DNA from: Gp7-AA10 sp035636095
Lineage (GTDB): Bacteria; Acidobacteriota; Thermoanaerobaculia; Gp7-AA8
NCBI GenBank assembly: GCA_035636095.1
Contig: DASPZU010000072.1
Span: forward strand, 1 to 49,451
Direction: 5' to 3'
Length of the DNA stretch: 49,451 bases
Numbering within the stretch: the stretch's first letter is position 1; every line of letters begins with the position of its first letter. Shown here in pieces: positions 6,898 to 13,573 of the stretch. Below the pieces are notes generated by a model. The model saw nothing but the letters and a program-made list of their open reading frames with translations. It ran no database searches and was not told the DNA's origin. A program made the translations under genes and the position numbers.

Positions 6898-9063
6898 TCA
6901 TCGCGGAGCTTCTGTCAACAACTTGACCATCGTGGCAGGTTCGGTCGTCGGAAGTTTGCAGACGTAATTCGTGCAGACGTATGCGGTCGCCTTGTTGCGG
7001 ATGGCCACCTGGGGCCTGGTGAACGCGGCGATCTTCGTGACCGGCGGCTCGCTTTCTCCCGCCGGCCGAAAGAGCACGACTTTGTTGGGCAGGAACTGAC
7101 GGCCGAGGGCCGCGCGCAGCGGTTTAAGATCGGACGCGGCCGTGGTGCCGGCGAGGACGATCTCGAATGAGGGGCCGAGCGCAAAGTCGAGACCGGAAAG
7201 CAACGCCGTGTGCCCGTAGGGAGCGGCGGTTACGTCGCCGGAGAATGCTCGCACCAGCTTGTCCGCCGCTGACTCGTAGATCGCGTCACCAGTGATTCGG
7301 CCAATGCGAATCAGGTCCAGAAGCTCCGCGGAGTTTCCTGATGGGATCGCCCCGTCGAACGACTCCTTCGGCCGAGTGAGCAGTTGTTCTGCGTCATCGG
7401 CGGTGAGAAAGAACCTGCCCTTCACATCGGCGAAGTGCTGCAGAGCCACGCGCTGCAAATCGATCGCAGCCTGAAGGTACCGAATGTCAAATGAAGATTC
7501 ATAAAGATTGAGCAGACCCCAGGTGAGAAAAGCGTAGTCGTCGAGTTTTCCGGGAATCGCGGCTTGGTCGCCACGGAAGCGATGCAGGAGCCGGCCGTCC
7601 CTGGTGCGCATCCTGGTGAGGAGAAAGTCGGCCGCGCGACGCGCCGCAGCATCGTAATCAGGCCGATCGAACACCTGGGCCGCCTCCGCCAGCGCGGCGA
7701 TCGTCAGTCGGTTCCAGTCGGTCAGAATCTTGTCATCTTTCGACGGATGGACACGCCGCCCGCGGGCTGCGAAAAGCTTCTTCCGCGCCGCCTCGAGTCG
7801 CCGCTGAGCGTCGACCGGCGCCGGCGAGACCACCAGGTGGAGAACGTTGGCGTGCACGTCCCCTTCGACCGAAGTGAAATTCCCTCCTTTCTTGATCCCG
7901 TATGTTTCGATCACCAGATCGGCGTCGGGGCCTGTGACGGCGCGAATCTCCGCTTCGGTCCAGAGATAGAACTTTCCCTCTCTCCCCTCGCTGTCGGCGT
8001 CTTCGGCCGAGTAGAAGCCACCGGTCGGGCCGCGCATGTCGCGCAGCACGTACTCGAAGATCTGTTGTGCCGTTTCGCGGAATTCGGCTTTGTGCGTCGC
8101 CTGGTACGCCTCGGTGTAGGCCATGGCCAGCATGGCCTGGTCGTACAGCATCTTTTCAAAATGCGGCACAAGCCATTCCGGATCGGTCGAGTAGCGATGG
8201 AAGCCAAATCCAATCTGATCGAAGATGCCGCCCCGGCGCATCGCCTCCAGCGTCTTCTCCACCATCGAGAGCGCCTTGGCATCGCCAGTTCGCTTCCAGT
8301 AGCGGAGAAGGAAGAGAAGTTGATGGGGCGCAGGAAACTTTGGCGCGGGGAGAAAGCCGCCCCGAACCGGGTCAAATCGTGAGGCGAGCTGGCCGTAGGC
8401 TTCCTTCAAAGCATCTCTCGTCAATTGACCGCCAGCAGCTCCGCCGCTGTTCTGCTCGAGCGCGGCCGTGATTTTTTCCGCCGAAACCCTGATGTCTCCC
8501 GTCCTGTCGCGCCATGCCTTCGCCACCTCCGGTATCAGCCTCAGAAGACCAGGCCGTCCGAAGCGATCCTCTTTCGGGATATAAGTGGAAACGAAGAACG
8601 GCTTCTTGTCGGGCGTCATCAGAATGTTCAGCGGCCACCCTCCCCCACCCGTAATCATCTGCGACACGGTCATGTAGACGCTGTCGATATCAGGGCGCTC
8701 CTCGCGATCGACTTTGATGGACACAAAGGTCGCGTTCATCATTTCGCCGATCAGGGGATCGGAGAACGATTCCTGCTCCATCACGTGGCACCAGTGGCAC
8801 GTCGCGTAACCGATGGAGAGAAAAATCGGCTTGTTCTCCTCCTTCGCTTTCCGGAACGCTTCCTCGCCCCACGGATACCAGTCGACCGGATTGTGCGCGT
8901 GCAACTGCAGATAGGGGCTTTGCTCGTTTGCGAGATGGTTGGTGTAGGACTCGGGTGCCTTTGCAGGCGTCTCGACTTGCCTTTCACCGCACCACACCGT
9001 CGAAGCTGTGGTCCAGAAAGTTACAATACCGATCAGCAGGAACCGAATCCTCGGTCTATTCAC
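6898..9063 (-). CDS. DUF255/YyaL-type thioredoxin-domain protein, exported
   Basis: A 721-residue protein of the YyaL/spermatogenesis-associated-protein-20 family: an N-terminal thioredoxin-fold DUF255 domain and a long alpha/alpha-barrel resembling glycan-processing enzymes. Diagnostic stretches are NEQSPYLQLHAHNPVDWYPW, the redox motif ATCHWCHVM (Cys89, Cys92), GGGGWPLNILMTPDKKPF, FGFHRYSTDPEWLVPHFEKM and SAEDADSEGREGKFYLW. Unlike cytosolic homologues it starts with a hydrophobic signal (about residues 7-25), so it is probably periplasmic or membrane-anchored. The start is GTG at 9063, overlapping the upstream gene by 8 bp, which implies coupled translation. The molecular function of the family is not settled. 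Here the CxxC domain could act in thiol or metal redox in the same compartment as the MerP-like protein (inference). Confidence 0.85.
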   Translation of the reverse strand: MNRPRIRFLLIGIVTFWTTASTVWCGERQVETPAKAPESYTNHLANEQSPYLQLHAHNPVDWYPWGEEAFRKAKEENKPIFLSIGYATCHWCHVMEQESFSDPLIGEMMNATFVSIKVDREERPDIDSVYMTVSQMITGGGGWPLNILMTPDKKPFFVSTYIPKEDRFGRPGLLRLIPEVAKAWRDRTGDIRVSAEKITAALEQNSGGAAGGQLTRDALKEAYGQLASRFDPVRGGFLPAPKFPAPHQLLFLLRYWKRTGDAKALSMVEKTLEAMRRGGIFDQIGFGFHRYSTDPEWLVPHFEKMLYDQAMLAMAYTEAYQATHKAEFRETAQQIFEYVLRDMRGPTGGFYSAEDADSEGREGKFYLWTEAEIRAVTGPDADLVIETYGIKKGGNFTSVEGDVHANVLHLVVSPAPVDAQRRLEAARKKLFAARGRRVHPSKDDKILTDWNRLTIAALAEAAQVFDRPDYDAAARRAADFLLTRMRTRDGRLLHRFRGDQAAIPGKLDDYAFLTWGLLNLYESSFDIRYLQAAIDLQRVALQHFADVKGRFFLTADDAEQLLTRPKESFDGAIPSGNSAELLDLIRIGRITGDAIYESAADKLVRAFSGDVTAAPYGHTALLSGLDFALGPSFEIVLAGTTAASDLKPLRAALGRQFLPNKVVLFRPAGESEPPVTKIAAFTRPQVAIRNKATAYVCTNYVCKLPTTEPATMVKLLTEAPR

Positions 9064-9523
9064 TCTTCACGGGAACGCGTTTCCAAAAGCCGTCCTCTTC
9101 CTTCCAGTTGTAACGCGGCTTCCCCTCCACTTTATGCACGGTAGTGTCCGTCATCTCGAGCTTTCCGTCCTTCGATTTCAGAAAGAAATCGACATCGACC
9201 GTCTTGCCGCTGCGGTCCTTCATATCAACACAGGCGAAGTACGTGTCGGCATTGAGTTTCGACAGTCGGTCGGTGTGAACTCTGTCGAGAGTGAGATCCC
9301 ACGTTTTCTTCAGCTCAGGGTCGTTCAGCTTGAAGACGCCGTTGGTGTCCTTCGACTTCTCGGTGATATCCGCCTTGATGGCATTTGCGAGATCGGTTGC
9401 CGAGAACTCCTTAGCTTTCTGGGCGTTCTTCGGATGTTCGGGGTGTTCCTGAGCAAGTGTTGCGGAAAGTGGGAATAACGACGCGACCAGAGCGACCAAT
9501 GGCAACAAAAATCTTCGATGCAT
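9056..9523 (-). CDS. Small periplasmic protein of unknown function
   Basis: A 155-residue protein with a clear cleavable signal (RRFLLPLVALVASLFPLSATLAQ) followed by a His-rich EHPEHP stretch and an alpha/beta domain. Its recognisable features, VHTDRLSKLNADTYFACVDM, a C-terminal HKVEGKPRYNWKEEDGFWKR and a single Cys, recall a family of short exported proteins I cannot name. The ATG at 9523 has AAGGAG nine to ten bases upstream. It is the first gene of a two-gene operon with the DUF255 protein, divergent from merT. The N-terminal His/Glu cluster could bind metal; this is weak inference. Confidence 0.6.
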   Translation of the reverse strand: MHRRFLLPLVALVASLFPLSATLAQEHPEHPKNAQKAKEFSATDLANAIKADITEKSKDTNGVFKLNDPELKKTWDLTLDRVHTDRLSKLNADTYFACVDMKDRSGKTVDVDFFLKSKDGKLEMTDTTVHKVEGKPRYNWKEEDGFWKRVPVKSE

Positions 9524-9645
9524 TCGAGATCTCTCCTTTCAATGGACAGAAACCTGTTCTTAAGGAGACGAACGAGCCGCGCGTTTGATTGCCCTTGGGC
9601 GATATTCCGCGCTTGACCTGAAATCGAATGGCACCCCCGCCCGTT

Positions 9646-9662
9646 ATCCTCCCGGAGGGGAT
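9646..9662. promoter_or_regulatory. C-tract/G-tract dyad (operator C) before merT
   Basis: ATCCTCCCGGAGGGGAT ends directly before the merT ATG (9663) in the 139-bp divergent gap. It is the third copy of the dyad at 5502 and 5894. TTTGATTGC occurs upstream at 9584-9592, as in the 5437-5515 gap. The GGAGGGG half doubles as the ribosome site, so it could act at DNA or RNA level. Confidence 0.5.
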
Positions 9663-10034
9663 ATGGACGAACGCCAAGAACGATCCTTGACGCAAGCCGG
9701 CCTTACGGCCTCGGTGGTGACCGCCATCGCCGCCTCGATCTGCTGTATCGGCCCGATCGTGGCCGCATTCCTCGGATTCACGAGCTTGGCAGCGCTGGCG
9801 AAATACGAGCCGTTGCGCCCGTTATTCGCAGGCATCACGGTTGCGCTTCTGGGCGGCTCGTTTTATTTCTCGTATCGAAAGCCGCCCGCAGAGACGTGCG
9901 AGCCAGGATCGGTCTGCGCCAAGCACGGCGCAACGAAGGTTCAGAAGATCAATCGGATCGTCTTGTGGGCGATTACGGCGATCGTCATCATCGTGCTGAC
10001 ATTTCCAACGTGGTCCAATTGGGTGCTCGGATAG
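9663..10034 (+). CDS. merT: MerT-like mercuric ion transport protein
   Basis: A 123-residue inner-membrane protein with the vicinal pair Cys27-Cys28 (IAASICCIGPIV) in the first helix and the second MerT cysteine pair in the loop, TCEPGSVCAKHG, which closely parallels the CxPGxVCA loop of Tn-type MerT. A third hydrophobic segment closes the protein (RIVLWAITAIVIIVL). In MerT the periplasmic pair receives Hg(II) from MerP and passes it to the cytosolic loop and then to a reductase. Its stop is followed within 3 bp by the CopZ-like gene, and all four genes to 12,134 touch or overlap, forming one operon with the regulator. Another soft metal could be the real substrate, since the reductase is atypical. 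Confidence 0.8.
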   Translation: MDERQERSLTQAGLTASVVTAIAASICCIGPIVAAFLGFTSLAALAKYEPLRPLFAGITVALLGGSFYFSYRKPPAETCEPGSVCAKHGATKVQKINRIVLWAITAIVIIVLTFPTWSNWVLG

Positions 10035-10036
10035 TG

Positions 10037-10483
10037 ATGAACTCCTGCTGCAACGACGCGAGCTGCGAAACGAATGTCGGAGTTGCCGTCTCGACCGTCT
10101 GCCAGGCGTGTGGAGCCAAAGGGCTGCCGGTCGACCCGATCACGCTGAAGGCTCTCTTTACTCCTGATGCACTTCGGCTAGGCGTGCCGGCGGATCCGCG
10201 ATTTTGTCCGACGCCAACCTGCCCGATCGTCTACTTCGGTTCGACGGGAACATTCACCGAGGATGACCTGACCATCCGCGTGCACAGCAAGCATCCGCAT
10301 GACGAAGACACCCCGGTCTGCTACTGCTTCGATTACACGCCCGCCAGGATTCGTCGGGAGGGCGGGGCAGCGTCAAAAGACATCGCCGCAGAAATCAAAG
10401 CAGGCCATTGCGCGTGCGAGGTCAAAAACCCGAAAGGCGCCTGCTGCCTGGGAGATGTCATCCGAGTCGAGAAGGAGAAATGA
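10037..10483 (+). CDS. CopZ-like iron-sulfur/zinc metallochaperone
   Basis: A 148-residue cysteine-rich cytosolic protein. The N-terminal half has CxxC pairs (Cys22/25, Cys57/62) typical of the zinc-binding part of the Archaeoglobus CopZ N-terminal domain. The C-terminal half is a BFD-like [2Fe-2S] domain: VCYCFDYT (Cys95, 97), GHCACEVKNPKGACCLG (Cys125, 127, 136, 137). Such proteins bind a [2Fe-2S] cluster and can donate electrons to, or receive metal with, a partner. Here the partner would be MerT's cytosolic loop and/or the flavin reductase two genes on. The start ATG at 10,037 is preceded in frame by a GTG at 10,034. The stop overlaps the regulator's start. The family is recognised from the cysteine pattern; the transport partner is inferred. 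Confidence 0.75.
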   Translation: MNSCCNDASCETNVGVAVSTVCQACGAKGLPVDPITLKALFTPDALRLGVPADPRFCPTPTCPIVYFGSTGTFTEDDLTIRVHSKHPHDEDTPVCYCFDYTPARIRREGGAASKDIAAEIKAGHCACEVKNPKGACCLGDVIRVEKEK

Positions 10484-10782
10484 TGCGCCGAACAAAAACG
10501 AAATCGCCGGAGTATCTCACTCCCCAGTCCCAGAAAGCGCTCGCCGATCGTCTGGCGAGAGCGGAGGGACACCTGCGCAGTATCCGTCAGATGGTGCTCG
10601 ATCATCGTTGCGCCGATGACATCCTGATCCAGGTTGCGGCGGTCAAGGCTGCGCTGAATCACTTCGCATCGACGCTGGTCGAGACGGAGATGAAGGCATG
10701 CGTCGACGCTTGCATGCCCGGCGACACCGATGCACGCCTCGGCCGCGTGACCAAAGCGCTCGCTGCTCTGCTGAAATCATGA
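10483..10782 (+). CDS. CsoR/RcnR/FrmR-family metal-sensing repressor
   Basis: A 99-residue all-helical regulator of the DUF156 family: RLARAEGHLRSIRQMV, then the first ligand region HRCADDILIQVAAVKAALN and the second, ETEMKACVDAC. In copper CsoR the ligands are Cys, His and Cys. Here the cysteine (Cys43) sits one residue early in my alignment, the usual His is Glu69, and Cys73 and Cys77 follow, so the ligand set is not that of copper CsoR. These repressors release DNA when metal binds. ATG-ATG at 10,480 and 10,483 are both possible; the second gives a better distance from AAGGAG. Its likely operators are the three C/G-tract dyads upstream of the MerC-, MerP- and MerT-like genes (inference). 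Confidence 0.85.
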   Translation: MRRTKTKSPEYLTPQSQKALADRLARAEGHLRSIRQMVLDHRCADDILIQVAAVKAALNHFASTLVETEMKACVDACMPGDTDARLGRVTKALAALLKS

Positions 10783-12134
10783 CCACGCAGCAGGTCGACA
10801 TGGTCGTCATCGGCGGGGGGAACGCCGGCCTTTCCGCCGCCTACCGTGTTGCGCGCGCAGGCAAGCGCGTGGTCCTCGTCGACAAAGGTCCGGTCGGCGG
10901 TCTGTGCTCGCTCGCTGGTTGCAATCCCAAAAAGGTCTTCGTGCGTGCCTCCGAGGTCCTGGAGACGGTGCGGGAGTCCGGCAAACATGGAGTGAACGTC
11001 GGGAAAATATCAGTCGATTGGGAAACGGTGTGGAAGAGAAAACACGCGTTCACCGATCCTGTACCGGAGTGGACCGAAAAATCGCTCGCGGATGCGGGCG
11101 TACAACGCGTGCGCGCTGTAGCGCGTTTTCTCGACCAACAGACCATCGCCGCCGGCGACGATCAATGGCAGGCGGAGGGGTTCGTGATTGCCACCGGCTC
11201 ACATCCGCGGCGGCTGCAAATTCCCGGAGCGGAGCTGCTGAAGACCTCCAACGACGTCCTCGAGCTGCGGAAGCCCCCCGCCCGCATGGTCGTCATTGGC
11301 TCGGGCGTGGTGGCATTCGAGTTCAGTCATGTTTTCGCCCGACTCGGGACGAAGGTCACCATGCTGATGCGCGGCCGCGGCGGCCTGACAGGCTTCGACG
11401 ACAATTTCGCCGAGCTCGCTCTCGAATTCACCCGAGAGCACCTCGGTGTCGAGTTCATGCCCATGACCGATCTCACTGCCATCCACAAGGACGGAAACGC
11501 CTATCGAGTGGAGTGCGCATGCAACGGCCGTGAGGTGGTGCGCGAGGCGGACTTCGTCCTCAATGCCGCCGGCCGCGATGCCGCGGTCGAGGATCTGAAC
11601 CTGGCTGCCGCGAACGTCGAGACCAGCCAGCGCGGCGTCGTCGTCGACAACTTTCTGCGCAGCAAGACCAATCGCCGCGTGTTCGCAGGGGGTGATGCGC
11701 ACGGAATCCGGCAGCTTTCGCCGGTCGCCTCGTACGAAGGGCGCGTCATCGCGCAGAACTTTCTGCAAGGCGATGTGCGACAGGTCGACTACACGACTGT
11801 GCCGCAATCGATCTTCACCACTCCCCCGCTGGCGAGCGTCGGCCTGACGGAAACGATCGCGCGGGAGATGGGCCGCGACATCACCGTGCACACCGCGGAC
11901 ATGTCGCAATGGACGGTTTACGCGATTGCCGGCGAGCCGATCGCGCGCGCGCAGGTGGTTGCCGAAAAGAAAACCAGAAAGGTTCTGGGCGCACAGCTCT
12001 TCGGCGCCGCGGCTTCCGAGAACATTCACTTATTCGCGCTGGCCATCCAGTGCGGCCTTACGATCGACCATCTGGCCGAGATGGTGTACGCCTACCCCAC
12101 GTTCGCCAGCACGATTCAGTCCCTATTTGCGTGA
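10779..12134 (+). CDS. FAD/NAD(P)-dependent disulfide oxidoreductase, MerA-like but lacking the C-terminal Cys pair
   Basis: A 451-residue class I flavin disulfide reductase. It has the FAD site VVIGGGNAGLSAA, the redox-active disulfide GGLCSLAGCNPKK (Cys43-Cys48), the NAD(P) site VVIGSGVVAFEFSHVFARLG, the second FAD motif RRVFAGGDAH and a dimerisation domain ending AYPTFASTIQSLF. Relative to mercuric reductase it has no N-terminal HMA domain and no C-terminal vicinal cysteines, which MerA needs to deliver Hg(II) to the active site. It begins with an ATGA overlap with the repressor gene. So it belongs to the operon and reduces something, but calling it mercuric reductase is not justified. Candidate partners are the CopZ-like protein, a small thiol or another metal(loid). 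Confidence 0.8.
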   Translation: MTTQQVDMVVIGGGNAGLSAAYRVARAGKRVVLVDKGPVGGLCSLAGCNPKKVFVRASEVLETVRESGKHGVNVGKISVDWETVWKRKHAFTDPVPEWTEKSLADAGVQRVRAVARFLDQQTIAAGDDQWQAEGFVIATGSHPRRLQIPGAELLKTSNDVLELRKPPARMVVIGSGVVAFEFSHVFARLGTKVTMLMRGRGGLTGFDDNFAELALEFTREHLGVEFMPMTDLTAIHKDGNAYRVECACNGREVVREADFVLNAAGRDAAVEDLNLAAANVETSQRGVVVDNFLRSKTNRRVFAGGDAHGIRQLSPVASYEGRVIAQNFLQGDVRQVDYTTVPQSIFTTPPLASVGLTETIAREMGRDITVHTADMSQWTVYAIAGEPIARAQVVAEKKTRKVLGAQLFGAAASENIHLFALAIQCGLTIDHLAEMVYAYPTFASTIQSLFA

Positions 12135-12172
12135 TTTCGGCGTCCGAGCCCATTGTGGCGTAATAGAGAATC

Positions 12173-12649
12173 GTGGCCGTACAGATTCGTCAGGCTGAGC
12201 GCAAAGATCTCGAGGCACTCGGCCGCCTCGGCGCGATGCTCATGCGCACGCATTACGCGTTGGACCGCCAGCGGTTCCTGGCGCCCGGCGCCGGAGCGGA
12301 GGAAGGCTATGCATCATTCCTCGGCAAAGTAATCGACTCGCGTGACGATTGCGTCTTGGTCGCGGAACGCGACGGCGGCGTCGTCGGCTACGTTTACGTC
12401 GCGCTCGAGACGCTGTCGTGGAAGGAGTTGCGTGGTCCGGCCGGCTTCATTCACGACGTTGCAGTGGCGGAGGGCGCGCGGCGCTCGGGCGTCGCCACGA
12501 AGCTGATCGAGGTCGCCCTGGCGTGGCTTCGCGACCGCGGTGCGCCGCGCGTCATCCTGGGGAGTGCATCATCAAACGCGGCGGCACGACGTCTGTTCCA
12601 CAAGCTGGGATTTCGAGAGACGATGGTCGAGATGACGATGGAGTTGTAG
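12173..12649 (+). CDS. GNAT-family N-acetyltransferase
   Basis: A 158-residue GCN5-related acetyltransferase. The acetyl-CoA-binding motif A is visible as FIHDVAVAEGARRSGVATKL, followed by motif B, VILGSASSNAAARRLFHKLG. Start GTG at 12,173, 38 bp after the flavoprotein stop. Acceptor substrate unknown. In metal islands GNAT proteins of the ArsN type are sometimes found, but no sequence feature here allows that call. Confidence 0.8.
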   Translation: MAVQIRQAERKDLEALGRLGAMLMRTHYALDRQRFLAPGAGAEEGYASFLGKVIDSRDDCVLVAERDGGVVGYVYVALETLSWKELRGPAGFIHDVAVAEGARRSGVATKLIEVALAWLRDRGAPRVILGSASSNAAARRLFHKLGFRETMVEMTMEL

Positions 12650-12658
12650 AATCCGCGC

Positions 12659-13057
12659 ATGCGAAGGATATGGATTGTGCTCGCTCTTTTCACCACCAGC
12701 ATCGCCTTCGCGCAATCGGGGGCGGAATTCGGCCGTGCCTCGGGCGGGCAACTCGATCTCACCTTCAAGGCGCCGAGCCGCTTTTCCGGCTCGTTTGGCC
12801 TGACAACCGGCCGATCGACATTTGGAACTTTCGGCGGAACGCTCGTGAAGGATCGCGTCTGGTTTTTCGCAGCCGGCGAGCGCACGCGGGCGACCCAACT
12901 TTTCGACGGCAACGCGTTCGCGTCGATCGGTGATCACAACAGCGCCGCCATGACGATCCGCGCGCCCGAGCCCCTGCGACCGTTCCTATCGCTGCACTAC
13001 ACCGGAATCGTCTCCAGCAATTCCTTCTTCACCGCGAAGGTGCGTGCGAATCAGTGA
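12659..13057 (+). CDS. Small exported protein resembling a TonB-dependent receptor fragment
   Basis: A 132-residue protein with a signal peptide (RRIWIVLALFTTSIAFAQ). The mature part contains FGTFGGTLVKDRVWFFAAGE, very like the 'GGPIVKDRLWFF' stretch at the plug/barrel boundary of Oar-like TonB-dependent receptors, with alternating beta-strand-like residues around it. At 132 residues it is far too short to be a receptor. It may be a domesticated or decayed fragment, or a small outer-membrane beta protein. It begins 9 bp after the acetyltransferase. Confidence 0.5.
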   Translation: MRRIWIVLALFTTSIAFAQSGAEFGRASGGQLDLTFKAPSRFSGSFGLTTGRSTFGTFGGTLVKDRVWFFAAGERTRATQLFDGNAFASIGDHNSAAMTIRAPEPLRPFLSLHYTGIVSSNSFFTAKVRANQ

Positions 13058-13082
13058 CGGCTTCGCAAAGCGGCACTATATT
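13054..13082 (+). promoter_or_regulatory. Possible sigma-70-type promoter for the iorAB-like operon
   Basis: GTGACG (13,054-13,059), 17 bp, then TATATT (13,077-13,082), 20 bp before the (2Fe-2S) subunit ATG. The -35 box overlaps the previous stop codon. The -10 is good and the -35 moderate. Confidence 0.4.
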
Positions 13083-13102
13083 GCTGACCGCGGAGGCCGG
13101 CC

Positions 13103-13573
13103 ATGATCAAATTGAAAGTCAACCGCAAACCGCAATCGGTTGATGTCAATCCCGATACGCCGCTGTTGTGGGTCATTCGCGAAAACCTCGGATTAACCGG
13201 AACGAAATTCGGCTGCGGGATGGCGCTGTGCGGCGCGTGCACCGTGCATCTCGACGGCCAGGCAGTGCGATCGTGCGTCACTCCGGTGTCGCGCGCGGCC
13301 GGCAAAGAGGTCACCACCATCGAGGGCCTCTCGCCCGACCTCAGCCATCCGCTCCAGCGCGCGTGGATCGCGAAGGATGTGCCGCAGTGCGGGTACTGCC
13401 AGTCGGGCCAGATCATGTCGGCGGCGGTCCTGCTGCGCGAAAATCCGCGGCCCACCGACGCGGACATCGATGACGCCATGAGCGGCAACATCTGCCGCTG
13501 CGGAACCTATCAACGCATCCGAAGCGCGATTCATCTGGCAGCGCAGATGAAGGCCGGCGGAGGTGAGAAATGA
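13103..13573 (+). CDS. iorA: (2Fe-2S) subunit of an isoquinoline 1-oxidoreductase-like molybdenum hydroxylase
   Basis: A 156-residue small subunit of the xanthine oxidase superfamily. The plant-ferredoxin-type cluster is bound by FGCGMALCGACTVH and the following Cys (Cys38, 43, 46, 58); the second cluster by PQCGYCQSGQ and NICRCG. It carries electrons from the molybdenum subunit encoded next (ATGA overlap at 13,570) towards the diheme cytochrome c encoded third. The GGAGG six bases before the ATG at 13,103 supports the start. The symbol is by analogy with Brevundimonas isoquinoline oxidoreductase; the true substrate, an N-heterocycle or aldehyde, is not readable. Confidence 0.88.
   Translation: MIKLKVNRKPQSVDVNPDTPLLWVIRENLGLTGTKFGCGMALCGACTVHLDGQAVRSCVTPVSRAAGKEVTTIEGLSPDLSHPLQRAWIAKDVPQCGYCQSGQIMSAAVLLRENPRPTDADIDDAMSGNICRCGTYQRIRSAIHLAAQMKAGGGEK

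Noticed and set aside
12132..12134. The TGA ending the flavin reductase as another selenocysteine codon
   Set aside because: The downstream frame has no similarity to the C-terminus of MerA or relatives, and the protein already ends where its closest-looking family does.
10779..12134. Naming the flavoprotein merA
   Set aside because: It lacks the C-terminal vicinal cysteines and the HMA domain that mercuric reductase uses, so a generic disulfide reductase call is safer.
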